Assembly: GCF_018687715.1 (NCBI RefSeq)
Contig: NC_056758.1
Coordinates: 19,461,501-19,525,500 of the forward strand
Origin: Carya illinoinensis
Lineage: Eukaryota; Streptophyta; Magnoliopsida; Fagales; Juglandaceae
Direction of reading: 5' to 3'
Length of the DNA stretch: 64,000 bases
Part shown: piece by piece, positions 9,505 through 21,782 of the stretch
Numbering within the stretch: position 1 is the first letter of the stretch
Layout: each line of letters starts with the position of its first letter
Program-made: the position numbers and the translations under genes
Notes under the pieces: generated by a model
What the model saw: the letters and a program-made list of their open reading frames with translations, nothing else
What the model was told of the DNA's origin: nothing
The model's database searches: none

Positions 9505-11761
9505 GTGTGTAAGAGCAACAAATATACAAAAGGAAATGCAGCGGATAACGAAAGTCATATAACTAAGTACCAGAATTTTTCTTAATATAATACAAGCTGT
9601 TTAAAACATACATAAATAAAATATTATATAACACAAATACAGTTCAAAAGCCAAATACAAAACATAAACCAACTCAGAACTCCGGCGGAGCCGCATCCTC
9701 GGGCTCAGCCTCCTCCTCCTCCTCGTAATCTGCACCAAAATCTACGGAACCAAAAATGGTACCGCAGGTAAGTAAAATCCAAATACTACTAGATAAAAAC
9801 ATATAGAACTCAAACAATATGCATGCAAGAAAAGCCAATGTACATGTCCCGTAAAACCATAATTTTACCACGCACGCCAAAAACCCATTTGGCCCAAAAA
9901 CATATCCTTAAAACTAAGCCTCGCCATTATCCCAGATAATGGCCCAAACCACCATTTTCCCAGAAAATGGATCAAAAACCTCGGAAACCAAGCATCCTCA
10001 TTTTTTCAGAAAATGGCCCACATCTGAAAACCAAAAAAAGAATTCGGTTATGCATGCACCATGATCTCCCCTAGGGATCACCCGCATACCCTGGCTCTGT
10101 GCCACACCGCAGGTAACGACTACGCATGTGACACCTAAACGAGCGATACCCAGACTCGCGCCTTGCGCGTACCTGGCCAGGCCATCCTCTAGTCCCCGCC
10201 ACTCTAGGGACCACGGAGTCGACACGACAGCGTTACCGTATCGTGCGATCCGGTCGTCGCCCTGCGACAACCCAGGGGATGTCACTCAGTATTATCCACT
10301 CCCGAGTGACCAGAGGAGCTCCACCGAGATAATAACCCATCCCGGTTTGGGCTCGTGTAACACACGCACCCAAAAACCATTTACGCCAATAAAACGGGAT
10401 TTTCTCAAATAAATAAAATGCACATATACACAAAATGCAACTCACGCCTCATGGCTCAAATAAATCAAGTAATCACAAGCAACCAAAACCAAGCACTCCG
10501 TCCTCAATCCATCCGACCCTCGAACTCCTCGGACTCAGTCCGGAATCAACCAACCAGTAGCAATAATTTATTGTAAGAGCAAAATATATTTAAATCTAAA
10601 AGTAGAGTTTGGAAAATACTTACAGCGCTATATGGTATTTTTTGAAAGCTCGCGGCGTTGCAAACGATGGAGGAAAAGCAACGTAACAGTGTAATTTACA
10701 CTGTGGCCGTGGGTTGTAAAATACCCACTTTTGAACGGGGACAAACCAAGGCTCGAGATTGATAGGGAATGGCCTTGAGATATTTATGAAGCTAAGGAAA
10801 ATGAGTTTTGGCCGTGGGTGGTGGTGGAAATGGCGGTCGAAGGCCAAAAAGGGACTGAACGGAGTTGAGCTCGTGAGAGCTGCTCCGGCAACGGATCGAG
10901 GCTGGAAATGGGTGGTTTAGGTCAGCAAGAGGTAGGGGAAGAAGCTGTGAAGAGATGGTGGCCGGAGGAAGTGTGACGGCACCGAAAACGGTGAAAAATC
11001 GTATGGCTTGGAGGAGCTCGTGGCGGTTAACGGTGGCTCGGATGGAGGTGAAACTTGGTGGGGGTGTTCACCGGTGAGAGGGGAAGAAAACTGGGTGGGT
11101 GGTGTAGGCCACGCTGCCAGCGAGCGGTGGTTCTAGGCTGCGAAAGCAACCGGCGACAGGGGCAAAAACAGAGCAGGTTCAATGACTTCCGGCGGCTCTC
11201 GAAGGCTAACGGCTGGTCCGATGGCTCTGAAAATTAGTGGGGATGATCTCTGGTGGAAGGGGAAGAGAATGGTGGTGGCGGTGCACTAAACGGTGGCCGG
11301 ACGACGGAGAACTGGACGGTCAAATTGGCGGCGACGGGAAGGAGAAAAGAGAGAAGAGCTGCGCATGGGGAGAGGGGGAAAACGGGAAGAAAAAGAAGAA
11401 GAAAAGAAAGAAGAAAAGAAAGAAAAGAATAAAAGAAAAGGAAAAAGGGAAAAAGAAAAGAAATGAGGTCCAATCCTCACCTCTGGAGTCCTACAACTGA
11501 TCCAACGAAAATAAGTTTAAAAACAATAAAACTAAGAAAATATTTTAAACACAACGTAAAGCTAAAATATAATAATTAACTAGTAAAAACAAACTATTTA
11601 ATTTTAAATCCAAAGACAAGCTAAAATAAATTAAACAGCAATTTAAATTCAACAGCAATCAAAATCGAATTAAAATCTGATAATTTAAAATAAAAGAACT
11701 ATTATATTAATTAAATTAAAATATTCATTCAGTGAAAATACACGTAAAACGGGGTGTCACA
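9505..11761 (-). repeat. 3' LTR of element B (left end truncated)
   Basis: It begins inside the LTR at the equivalent of 15084 and ends GGGGTGTCACA. It contains a GC-rich section (about 10860-11360) and a purine-only tract (about 11390-11462). Short open frames on both strands are by-products of this composition. Confidence 0.85.
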
Positions 11762-11775
11762 TCCTCCCCCCCTTA
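11762..11775 (-). other. Polypurine tract of element B
   Basis: On the minus strand this reads AAGGGGGGGGAGGA, directly before the 3' LTR (TGTGACACCCCG). It sets the element's orientation. Confidence 0.8.
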
Positions 11776-14700
11776 AAATAAATTTCGTCTTTGAAATTTG
11801 TGAGATCAATATCAGTGCCAAGTAGGATACACTACGCAACTCAGAGTATACTTGAGAAAATCATACCATCAGTCATTTCCACACAAGTATGATTAAAGAT
11901 CGCTCCAATTATACTCCTAAAGCAATTCCATCATATTCGTACTAGTCTCCCAACGACGCATCACGTCTTGAACTCCTAAAGCAGCCACGTAAACCGGAAT
12001 CACCATATCGTCAAGTACTTCAAAACCACACCCAAGAAAATTCTAAAAATTATTACTTCTTAGAATGAATTGTATTAACCTCAATCAACCTTCATGCTAT
12101 ATCATCGAAACTTTCATTGTATACTATATCTTGGTAACCTAATAGTCACTTTCAAAATAAACCATCAATAAACATAATTTGCCCAAACAAAATATTACTC
12201 TCCAATTACAAGCACCTTCTCGAAATTTTAGGTCATCACTAATTACTCAAAATCAGCACACCTAATCATGAACTATCACTCCTATTTCCTCAATTATCTC
12301 TAGCTACCTTAACTAAATCAAAATTCCGCAACGACACCCATGATCATCAACAAAGAAGACGATATCAATCAATTGCAACCTTCCAAATTAAAAACAAGTA
12401 TCATTATCTCAAAATACGCCAATCTCATCTAAGATAAAGAACATAGGGCTCGAATCCGTCCCGACCAACTAATAAAGCACCTATAACTCCTACCTAACAA
12501 CTTACACTTTCAAGATCATCAACTAAATTCTGAATATTGTCTAATTTAGAGATAACTAAATTCACTACGAACCACGATTAAATTCACGATAACCTTAATA
12601 AACCCTTCTTATAAACTCACTTACCTACTTCTATTCTCATAACCCTAATATTAGCACGACTATTTCCTTCAATTGCATACGAAATTAAATCTCAAGATAG
12701 GCCATGCTATTCAAACCTCCAATCCATCAAAACTATGGCACTACCCTCCTGACTTCTACTGTTTATTACCTTACGTACCTGTTTAGGCTAATCACCGTTG
12801 ATTCCCAAACTTCCACTTTCAAGATTTTATTATCCACTACACATGGTGACTCAACAATCTCTCTTCAAGTTAAATAAAATGTATATAATTCTCCCAACTG
12901 GACACTCAAACTCCAAAGGAAAGTATAGTCTCAAAATTTAAATTCCTGTGTGACCTCAAGTCACAATTAATTTTTGAAGATAGTCTCAACAATAAATGCC
13001 AACCATCACTCCAATTGGTAACCCACTTCAACTGTACACTCCGATCAACTCACTAAAAACTCGAATTTAAAATCTATTGAATTTAATACTATCACATGTA
13101 ATCCACTTCAGTACTCACCAAAGCCACTTCTCTCAAGCCAAAAAGAGACTAGGATTTGTACTCTCCGAAATTCATACACCCTCACCACCACTATAAATGG
13201 ATCTCATGTACCCTTAGCTAAGATCAATAATCATTCTAACGTATAATTGATCCATCACTTCCATTTCCAACATCCGTACCTTATCCTCAAAATAAACAAA
13301 ATTTCATTTCCCAAAACCTACATCATCTATTATCCTCAACTCGGTATGAATCAATCCTAAAACTTGTCACTATAACCTCGAGCTATAGCAATTATTGCCA
13401 ACCCACATTCCATTGACTAACACGCTTTGACTGAACGCTCCAATCGATTCACCACTATCACATGTCAATCTCATACGTCCTTAGCCGAAACCAATAGTCA
13501 TTCCAACGTACAAGTAATCCATTACTACTATTTCCATCATCTGGACTTATATCCGCAAATCAACATGAATCATTCCTATATCTGCTTAACTTATACCCTT
13601 AACATTAGCAAATAGTTATCACTTAAAGCTTTGTACTGAAAATGACCTTAAACCTGCTAATAATCCGTTCCCAAAAGTCTCTAGAACATAGGGTCTCAAC
13701 TTCAATCGAATTCAATACCAACAATTAAACTATTGCTTCCAAAACCTCAATGGATCTATTTCTTCCGAACCGACAAAAATCATTTCCTAAAATCGATTAC
13801 TACAACCTCAAGTTAACAATAGTCATTTTCTGAACTAAGTCAATATCTAAAATCCTCAAAGAAGTATATGAGCTAAATCATTACCTTCCATTCTCAAAGA
13901 AATGTACCCCAGAAAAATTTCATATTATTAACTAAACTCTGATCAACCCCATTTTAATGGTTGCAAACTAATCACTCTCCAGAGTGGATCAAGCTAGCAC
14001 CCCAAGTCTGTAAAATTAAGAACTCAACTCTTATTATAAATTGGTCCTTCAACACTGCAATTCTAAAACCTTAAATCAAATAAGAATAATTTCTATAATT
14101 TCTAAGATCAATGAGCTTACACCCCATAATAGAACAATCGGCTCCCAAAACTTTTAAAATCTAATACATTAACGGATAATAAATCATTTTCTGAAATCCT
14201 CGAGATTGATGGCTTTAATCCAAAACATTCACCTTAAAACTTGTAAATTTTAAAACCCCAATTGCCACCAAATTGTTCATCCGAATCAGCGAAATTTAAA
14301 ACTTGAAATTTACTTATTTCCCCCAAAGCTTGTCGAACCTAAAACCTTAATTACCAAAATCTTATTTCCTAAAATCTATAAGGCCTCAAACCTTAGATAA
14401 AATTATCTTAAACCAATCCTTAAAGTTCGTTGAACCTACACTCTCCTATTCTATAGCTTCATTACATAAATTCTACAAAACCTAAGACCTCAACCATCTT
14501 AAGCGACTTAAAGCTAACTCCCCTCCTTAGTTGCAACTTACATTCCTACTCCCAAGAAATTGCCTAATCCATGTCGTTCCCTTCTAGCCACAATATTATA
14601 AAAGTAACCCACCTCTATAAAATTCAACCCTACTTCACTAAGTATTTTTTTTCCTATCAACGACATTCTCAATAGTACCGTCCTCCTGCCATAGCACAAT

Positions 14701-14975
14701 CCTCAACCCCACTTTAACTGCGGACAAAACAAAACAAAACAACTTAAAACAAAATAAATAAAACAAATAAACAACATACTTGCAATTCAAATAAAATCAA
14801 ATCAAACCAAACCAAATCAAATGGAATTAAATAAAATAAATTCAAATCAAATAAAATCAAATCAAGTTAAAGGAAAACAATTCAACTTAAATAAATTAAA
14901 ATAATTTTAATACCAGCTTTTAAAACTTTCTGGTACTCCACCTATGGGACATATGGTTTTACCCAGAGCCGAACC
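11776..14975. other. Interior of element B, no gene seen
   Basis: This is 3.2 kb of AT-rich DNA with stops in all frames; the longest frame is about 60 codons. No gag or pol motif is recognisable on either strand. The last 140 bp before the PBS (about 14735-14880) are A-rich with repeated AAATCAAATC and AAACAAA words. Confidence 0.7.
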
Positions 14976-14987
14976 GCTCTGATACCA
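14976..14987 (-). other. Primer-binding site of element B
   Basis: On the minus strand it reads TGGTATCAGAGC, an exact match to the standard initiator tRNA-Met PBS of plant LTR elements. It lies two bases from the LTR end. Confidence 0.9.
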
Positions 14988-14989
14988 CA

Positions 14990-17346
14990 TATGACGCCCC
15001 CAAATCCCCACGCATGGACACGGAAAAATCAAGACGTCCGGATGATGACAACCCGGGTCACCACCCTAAGACGAGTGCCAAGTGTGTGTAAGAGCAACAA
15101 ATGTGCAAAAGGAAACGCAGCGGATAACGAAAGTCATATAACTAACTACCAGAATTTTTCTTAATATAATACAAGCTGTTTAAAACATACATAAATAAAA
15201 TATTATATAACACAAATACAATTCAAAAGCCAAATACAAAACATAAACCAACTCAGAACTCCAGCGGAGCCGCATCCTCGGGCTCAGCCTCCTCCTCCTC
15301 CTCGTACTCTGCACCAAAATCTACGGAACTAAAAATGTTACCGAAGGTAAGTAAAATCCAAATACTACTAGATAAAAACATATAGAACTCAAACAACATG
15401 TATGCAAGAAAAGCCAATGCACATGTCCCGTAAAACCATAATTTTACCACGCACGCCAAAAACCCATTTGGCCCAAAAACATATCCTTAAAACTAAGCCT
15501 CGCCATTATCTCAGATAATGGCCCAAACCACCATTTTCCCAGAAAATGGATCAAAAATCTCGGAAACCAAGCATCGTCATTTTTTCAGAAAATGGCCCAC
15601 ATCCGAAAACCAAAAAAAGAATCCGGTTATGCATGCACCATGATCTCCCCTTGGGATCACTCACATACCCTGGTTCTGTGCCACACCGCAGGTAACGACT
15701 ACGCATGTGACACCTAAATGAGTGATGCCCAGACTCGCGCCTCGCGCGTACCTGCCCAGGCCATCCTCTAGTCCCCGCCACTCTAGGGACCACGGAGTCG
15801 ACACGACAGCGTTACCATATTGTGCGATCCGGTCGTCGCCCTACGACAACCCAGGGGATGTCACTCAGTATTATCCACTCCCGAGTGACCAGAGGAGCTC
15901 CACCGAGATAATAACCCATCTCGGTTTGGGCTCGTGTAACACACCCACCCAAAAACCATTTACGCCAATAAAACGGGATTTTCTCAAATAAATAAAATGC
16001 ACATATACACAAAATGCAACTCACGCCTCATGGCTCAAATAAATCAAGCAATCATAAACAACCAAAACCAAGCACTCTGTCCTCAATCCATCCGACCCTC
16101 GAACTCCTCGGACTCAGTCCGGAATCAACCAACCAGCAGCAATAATTTATTGTAAGAGCAAAATATATTTAAATCTAAAAGTAGAGTTTGGAAAATACTT
16201 ACAGCGCTATATGGTATTTTTTGAAAGCTCGCGGCGTTGCAAAGGACGGAGGAAAAGCAACGTAACAGTGTAATTTACACTGTGGCCGTGGGTTGTAAAA
16301 TATCCAGTTTTGAACGGGGACAAACCAAGGCTTGGGATCGATAGGGAATGGCCTTGAGATATTTATGAAGCTAAGAAAAATGAGTTTTGGCCGTGGGTGG
16401 TGGTGGAAATGGCGGTCGAAGACCAAAAAGGGGCTGAACGGAATTGAGCTCGTGGGAGTTGCTCCGGCAACGGATCGAGGCCGGAAATGGGTGGTTTAGG
16501 TCGGCAAGAGGTAGGGGAAGAAGCTGTGAAGAGATGGTGGCCAGAGGTAGTGCGACGGCGCCGGAAACGGTGAAAAACCGTATGGCTTGGAGGAGCTCAT
16601 GGCGGCTAACGGTGGCTCGGATGGAGGTGAAACTTGGTGGGGGTGTTCACCGGTGAGAGGAGAAGAAAACTGGGTGGGTGGTGTAGGCCACGCCACCGGC
16701 GAGCGGCGGTTCTGGGCTGCGAAAGCAACCGGCAACAGGGGCAAAAATAGAGCAGGTGCAGCGACTTCCGGCGGCTCTCGAAGGCTAACGGCTGGCCCGA
16801 TGGCTCTAAAAATTGGTGAAAATGATCTCTGGTGGAAGGAGAAGAGAATGGTGGTGGCGGTACACTAAACGGTGGTCGGACGGTGGAGAACTGGACGGTC
16901 AAAGTGGCGGCGACGGGAAGGAGAAAAGAGAGAAGAGCTGCGCATGGGGAGAGGGGGAAAACGGGAAGAAAAAGAAGAAGAAAAAAAGAAGAAAAGAAAG
17001 AAAAGAAGAAAAGAAAAGGAAAAAGGGAAAAAGAAAAAGAAAAGAAATGAGGTCCAATCCTCACCTCTGGAGTCCAACAACTGATCCAACGAAAATAAGT
17101 TTAAAAGCAATAAAACTAAGAAAATATTTTAAACACAATGTAAAGCTAAAATATAATAATTAACTAGTAAAAACAAACTATTTAATTTTAAATCCAAATA
17201 CAAGCTAAAATAAATTAAACAGTAATTTAAATTCAACAGCAATTAAAATCTAATTAAAATCCGATAATTTAAAATAAAAGAACTATTATATTAATTAAAT
17301 TAAATTATTCCTTCAGTGAAAATACACGTAAAAACGGGGTGTCACA
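14990..17346 (-). repeat. 5' LTR of element B (2357 bp)
   Basis: In plus orientation it starts TATGACGCCCCC (TGTGACGCCCCC in the solo copy) and ends GGGGTGTCACA. It is the complete version of the left LTR and differs from it by scattered substitutions. It contains the same GC-rich and purine-only tracts (about 16965-17048). Confidence 0.85.
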
Positions 17347-17617
17347 TTTTCATTGTGAGTGAGTATTCTCCTCTTGTTTTTAATTGAACTCTTGAACTTA
17401 TTAAAGGTAAATCACAACCTTTGTGGCGTTTCTCCTTGTAATTTGGGTTCTTGAGATGGGATTTCATTGGGTCTAGATTTTAATATAATCTAGGTTCTTG
17501 AAACGAGATCTCAATGGGTCTAAATTCTCCATCCATAGACTTGAGTTTGGCATTCTTGGGTTTGTTTTTCCAATATTGTTGTTGGGTCTCAAAGTGAGTC
17601 AATTGGGGTTCACATCA
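17347..17617 (+). repeat. 3' LTR of element A, right part
   Basis: It matches 5673-5943 of the 5' LTR and ends CACATCA. The GAATG duplication follows at 17618-17622. Confidence 0.85.
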
Positions 17618-17622
17618 GAATG
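17618..17622. repeat. Right target-site duplication of element A (GAATG)
   Basis: Identical to 5139-5143. Confidence 0.85.
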
Positions 17623-18066
17623 GATGGTATACATAGTAAGTATTAGACGTAATTTCACGAAATGAAATGTGAAGCTTAGGCCTTATGCTTTAAGCGATGT
17701 TTTAAATGACATGAAGAAAGTGTTTATGATGCCATGAACTGATGTTTTGAGTGATGTCATGAACTAATGTTTTGAGTGATGCCTTGAAAGATAATGTTTA
17801 ATGATGCCATGGAATGATGTTTTAAACTATGCTTATATTATAATTTCAAGGACTACTGTTAAATGTTGAGGTTTAAGCCTATGCTTTTAAACGATGTTTA
17901 TGAATTAAAAAGAATAAATGAAAATGACTAAAAGGACTGAAGGAATTGAACGAATGAATGAAAGGACTAAAAGTTTAAATGTATGAAAATACGTAACAAC
18001 CACAACTGAATGAACGGGTACCAAAGGACTAGGTAGATTGCAATGCCGGGTAAGTAGTACTGGTAG
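17623..18066. other. Non-coding DNA with irregular ATGATGCCATGAA repeats
   Basis: No gene. From about 17690 to 17830 phrases such as tgatgccatgaactgatgttttgag recur three or four times at 30-40 bp spacing, with changes. This appears to be the continuation of the DNA left of element A. Confidence 0.45.
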
Positions 18067-21000
18067 TGTAATAGCCCGCTAGAAATTTAATAGTGAAATT
18101 TCTATAGACTTTAGGAACCTCATGAAAATAAGTTTTCATGAATCGACTAATCGCAAAAGTTTTAGCCTGTCAACACAGTCAATGTTATCACTCACTATGA
18201 TGCCAGAAATACAATTTTAATTGTTTGAGGTAATTAGAAGTATCATAATACGTTATGGTCAGTGCCACTAGACTCAGTTGATTATTTAGGATTTTATGGT
18301 GCAATAACTCATTTTTATAATTTCGGACAAAACGCCTATTCGAAACTATGAATTTATTTTTAGGGGTATTTCGGGGTTGAGTTTTGGTAAACGATTTTCA
18401 CTGTAGGTTAGTATGAATATTTTGGATATTTTAGTGCTAAGTTTGTTATGCATTTTTTTGAGTGAATAGTAGCCTCGATAAGCATAACAAATGCAGTGTT
18501 TTCAAAATCACAGTGTGGAATGTCCAAATAAAGTTAGAGAAGTTTTATTTGGATACTTGGCAAGATCTTAGCCATACATAGTGAATAGTATTAGACACTT
18601 GGCACAAAGAGAAACCATTAGATGGATTTGTGAAGGAAATCAAGGTGTAAGATCATGCCACCTAAGCAAAACTTTTTTTTATTTGATTAACCAAATTGAG
18701 CCAGATCAAAGAGGGTTTGAATGCTAGTGAAACCCTAAATGGTTGGAATCCAATTGAAACTTCAAAAGTTTGGTTGAAACCAAAACTGTAAACAGTTTCC
18801 CCAAACCCTAAATTGGCCTTCAAACCCTTTTTGATCCAATTTCTAGTATTGTATTTAATCACTTGATTAAATCACTTCCACATGCTATTAACTTCTCAAA
18901 TCCTTGTTATGACATCATTATCCAACCTTTTAAACCTTGGAAGTTTGATTGGGCCAAGAAAAATTGGATTTGGGCTTGATAGCATCTCAAACCCTATCAA
19001 ACCCCCTTTAAACCCCAAATTGAAGCCCACTTGGTTGAGGTCCATGAATTTGGCCACCTTGGCAAAGCTTCTTGATGAAATTTCCTCCCCCACATGGCAG
19101 ACCATCCATTGCCCTTGGCTGCACCCAATAGTGCCTTGATGTGAGGGAGAAACCCACCTCATCAACCTCCATACCTCACAGCTTCTGCAGGTAGTCCTCT
19201 CCCCTCACTATTCTCCACTTTATGTCACATAGTCGCCTTCAATCAAGGGTCATTCAAGCCCATATCTTCCCCCTCTAGAAGTATAGAGTCATGCAAGACT
19301 TACTTCTTTCCCTTTAATCACTTCTTCACCCCATTCTTAGAGAGAAACCCGAAAGAGCTCTCTCGGATAGATTTATGGGTCTTTTTGCGTGGAGATTTTT
19401 GACCCTTTGTAAGTATTTTCACATGATAACTCCTTCACAAAAGTTGTACCTATTTGATTATAGTTTCTGTAGATATATTATTTGTATCATTCCATGGTCA
19501 TTAGGTCTATCAAAAGTATTTTTAACCATGGAAATGTTATTCTAGGTGTGAAATTGGAGAGTATGTTATATTTTAGAGTTTTTGACCAAGCTAATGGACA
19601 TATATTGGTTCGAAAAATTTATGAAGTGTTTTTAGCACATTTTTATGAGTTTTCATCAAGGTTTTTTTGCATGAATAAAGTTTTTGATGATAGATTTTCT
19701 TAGATCTAGAAACTTGAAAACTGGAAGTAGAAAAACAGTTTTTGTTTGGAGGAAGTTTGAATATTTCAAGGCTTGATCTTACTCTAAAGGCTTTGCTATT
19801 TTAATATGATAATCCTAAGTCTCTTATTTGCATGTTAGGATGTTATTTTAAAAATATTTAGTATTAGTTTCAAAGATATGATTTTTCTATTCAAGAGGAT
19901 TTCGGTTAGGCCTAAGATTTGATGTTTTTGGATTAGATCCATGTTTTATTGATTTTTAGCCATGTGATTTTAATTTTAATGGTTTTATATTCTTTAGGAC
20001 CCATTTTAAAACCATGTGATGCTTTATTTCGAAGATCTCACCTTCTTAAGTCATTGATTAAGAGATTTATCAAAACTAGTTGAGGAAAAGGTTTCTGTTT
20101 TTGGACTAAGTGTAAAACAAAAAACTCCAAGTGTTATTTTGTGATTTTGGTTACATTGGTTTGATGATTTAAAGCATGTTTAATTTTAGGATGATGTTAT
20201 GAATATGTTAGAAGTAAGATTTTATTTTTTGAAATTCTTGAAGATGTTTTGATTTAGGGTCAAAGGTTGTAATTCAAGTGTTTGGATCTTTTTACAAAAA
20301 CGTTTGGTGTTGTTTATTAGAATTTTATAAATGGATGTTTTAAATATGGTTTTAAACTTAGGATAGGAAGATCATTATTGCAAAATTTTGATTTAAGCGT
20401 GAGTTTTGAAGTTGGAAGGAATTGTAACAAAAATAAGAGAAATGGCCTATGGATGTTTTGGTCATAGTGTGTTTTCCATAGTTGTGATTTGTTTTAAATT
20501 TTTATGAGTTGATATTTGAGTTTAGGATAAAATTTACATGAGGAATGTAAATTTTGAAAATTTTTGGAGTTAGGATGTGAAATCCTTAAGTTAGGGGTAA
20601 AATGGTCATTTTTCCACATGTAGAGGGTAAAATGGTAATATTACTCTAATTTGTCTCTTTTACATATTTCTAATTGTTAGTAATTAAATTTCTAATTTTT
20701 AGATTATCTTCTTATAGTTTCTCGTGTTTCACGCTTTATTTTTCTAGAACGCGGCAAATGAGGTAAGTTAGTTTCTAACTTACTATCAGTTTACTGTGTA
20801 TGTATGATGGGTGAGAGAACTACAATTTATGTATGTATGTTATCATATATGCCATGCCATGCCACGTCATTACATGTTTATTTCTCATGCATGATTTATT
20901 CTATCATGAATATTTATTTGTTACACAATCTATTCTGTCACGTATTGCTATAAGTTATAAGTATGCCATGTTAAGTGTGCCATATGTTACATGAATGTCA

Positions 21001-21131
21001 TATCATGTAATATTCACTATTGCAAGTATGTTATGTTAAGTACGATAGATGTTACATGTTAGGTCATGTTACGAAATGTTTTCATCTCAAGTAAGTCATG
21101 TCTTTCGAGTTAAGTTCAAGTTCAGTTATGC
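18067..21131 (+). other. Probable start of a long gypsy-type LTR, non-coding
   Basis: TGTAATAGCCCGCTAG at 18067 resembles the first bases of several plant gypsy LTRs. The next 3 kb are AT-rich with no coding motif; short frames at 18660-19165 and 19482 have no recognisable domain. I found no matching LTR end or target duplication, so the unit is undefined. It may extend to about 25300 around the solo LTR at 21783. Confidence 0.35.
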
Positions 21132-21480
21132 AGATACTCCTGACATAATCATTCTGATTATGGTATCTTATTTAAAATACTCGTGATGAAATTATTCTGA
21201 TTGTCAGAGTATTACTAGGTACTCCTGTTGTAATCATTCTGATTGCTAGGGTACGTGATTTAAAATACTCGTGATGGAATCATTTTGATTGTCAGAGTAT
21301 TACTAGGTACTCCTAGTGTAATCATTCTGATTGCTACGGTACATGATTTAAAATACTCGTGATGGAATCATTTTGATTGTTAGAGTATTACTAGGTACTC
21401 CTAGTGTAATCATTCTGATTGCTATGGTACGTGATTTAAAATTTTCATGGTAGAATCATTCTGATTGTCTGAGTATGTTT
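21132..21480. repeat. 88-bp tandem repeat, four units, each made of two half units
   Basis: AGGTACTCCT blocks start at 21217, 21305 and 21393, exactly 88 bp apart, with a diverged unit starting at 21132. Inside each unit the phrase AATCATTCTGATTG occurs twice, about 44 bp apart, so an older 44-bp unit was duplicated and the pair was then amplified. No coding content. Confidence 0.85.
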
Positions 21481-21592
21481 GATGGAATATGTTGGGCGGA
21501 ATCATTCTAATTGTTCACTATTCCTGACAAAACGACTGGCAGAATCATTTTGATTGTCAGAATTCAAGTCCAAGTGTATGTCAAGAAGTTAA

Positions 21593-21735
21593 GAATAAGC
21601 AATCATGGTAACCTCATGAGATCATAAGAATACACCATCATGGTAACCCCATGAGATAAGAATAAGCAATCATGGTGACCCCATGAGATAAAAAAAGAAT
21701 AAGCAATCATGGTGATCCCATGAGATAAGAATAAG
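21593..21735. repeat. Tandem repeat of about 36-41 bp, four units
   Basis: The phrase AATAAGCAATCATGGTGACC followed by CCATGAGATA recurs four times with small length differences. It directly precedes the solo LTR. Confidence 0.75.
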
Positions 21736-21782
21736 TTTCAGATCAAGTCCACGTTAAGTCAAGTTTTAGATCAAGTTCATGT

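Larger units (their letters stand above)
9505..17346 (-). mobile_element. Element B: non-coding LTR element (LARD-like), minus strand
   Basis: There are two long direct repeats (9505-11761 and 14990-17346) flanking 3.2 kb without genes. The polypurine tract at 11762 and the tRNA-Met-type PBS at 14976 both place the element on the minus strand. With LTRs of over 2 kb and a non-coding interior it fits the LARD class of non-autonomous gypsy-related elements. The left end lacks the first 94 bp of the LTR, so no target duplication is visible. A third copy of the LTR is at 21783-23946. Confidence 0.8.
5144..17617 (+). mobile_element. Element A: compacted Ty3/gypsy retrotransposon, 3' LTR split by element B
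   Basis: The element is bounded by LTRs with TGATG...CATCA ends and GAATG duplications. The order is 5' LTR, PBS, long leader, remnants of gag, protease, RT, RNase H and integrase, polypurine tract, then 3' LTR. Without the B insertion it is about 4.6 kb, short for an autonomous gypsy element. Most of gag, RT and the integrase core is deleted, and the remaining domain edges are fused. It could only have moved with proteins from another element. The protease and pol tail resemble a common plant gypsy family; I did not assign a clade. Confidence 0.85.

Noticed and set aside
16444..17163. Cluster of open frames on both strands, some Lys/Glu-rich, others Phe/Ser-rich
   Set aside because: They lie in the GC-rich and purine-only part of the element B LTR; frames on opposite strands of a purine tract stay open by composition.
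18662..19165. Opposed frames of 66-89 codons
   Set aside because: Both strands open over the same bases, no motif, and they lie in LTR-like DNA.
21132..21735. CRISPR-like array
   Set aside because: Repeats are contiguous and diverged, with no unique spacers and no cas genes, in a plant genome.
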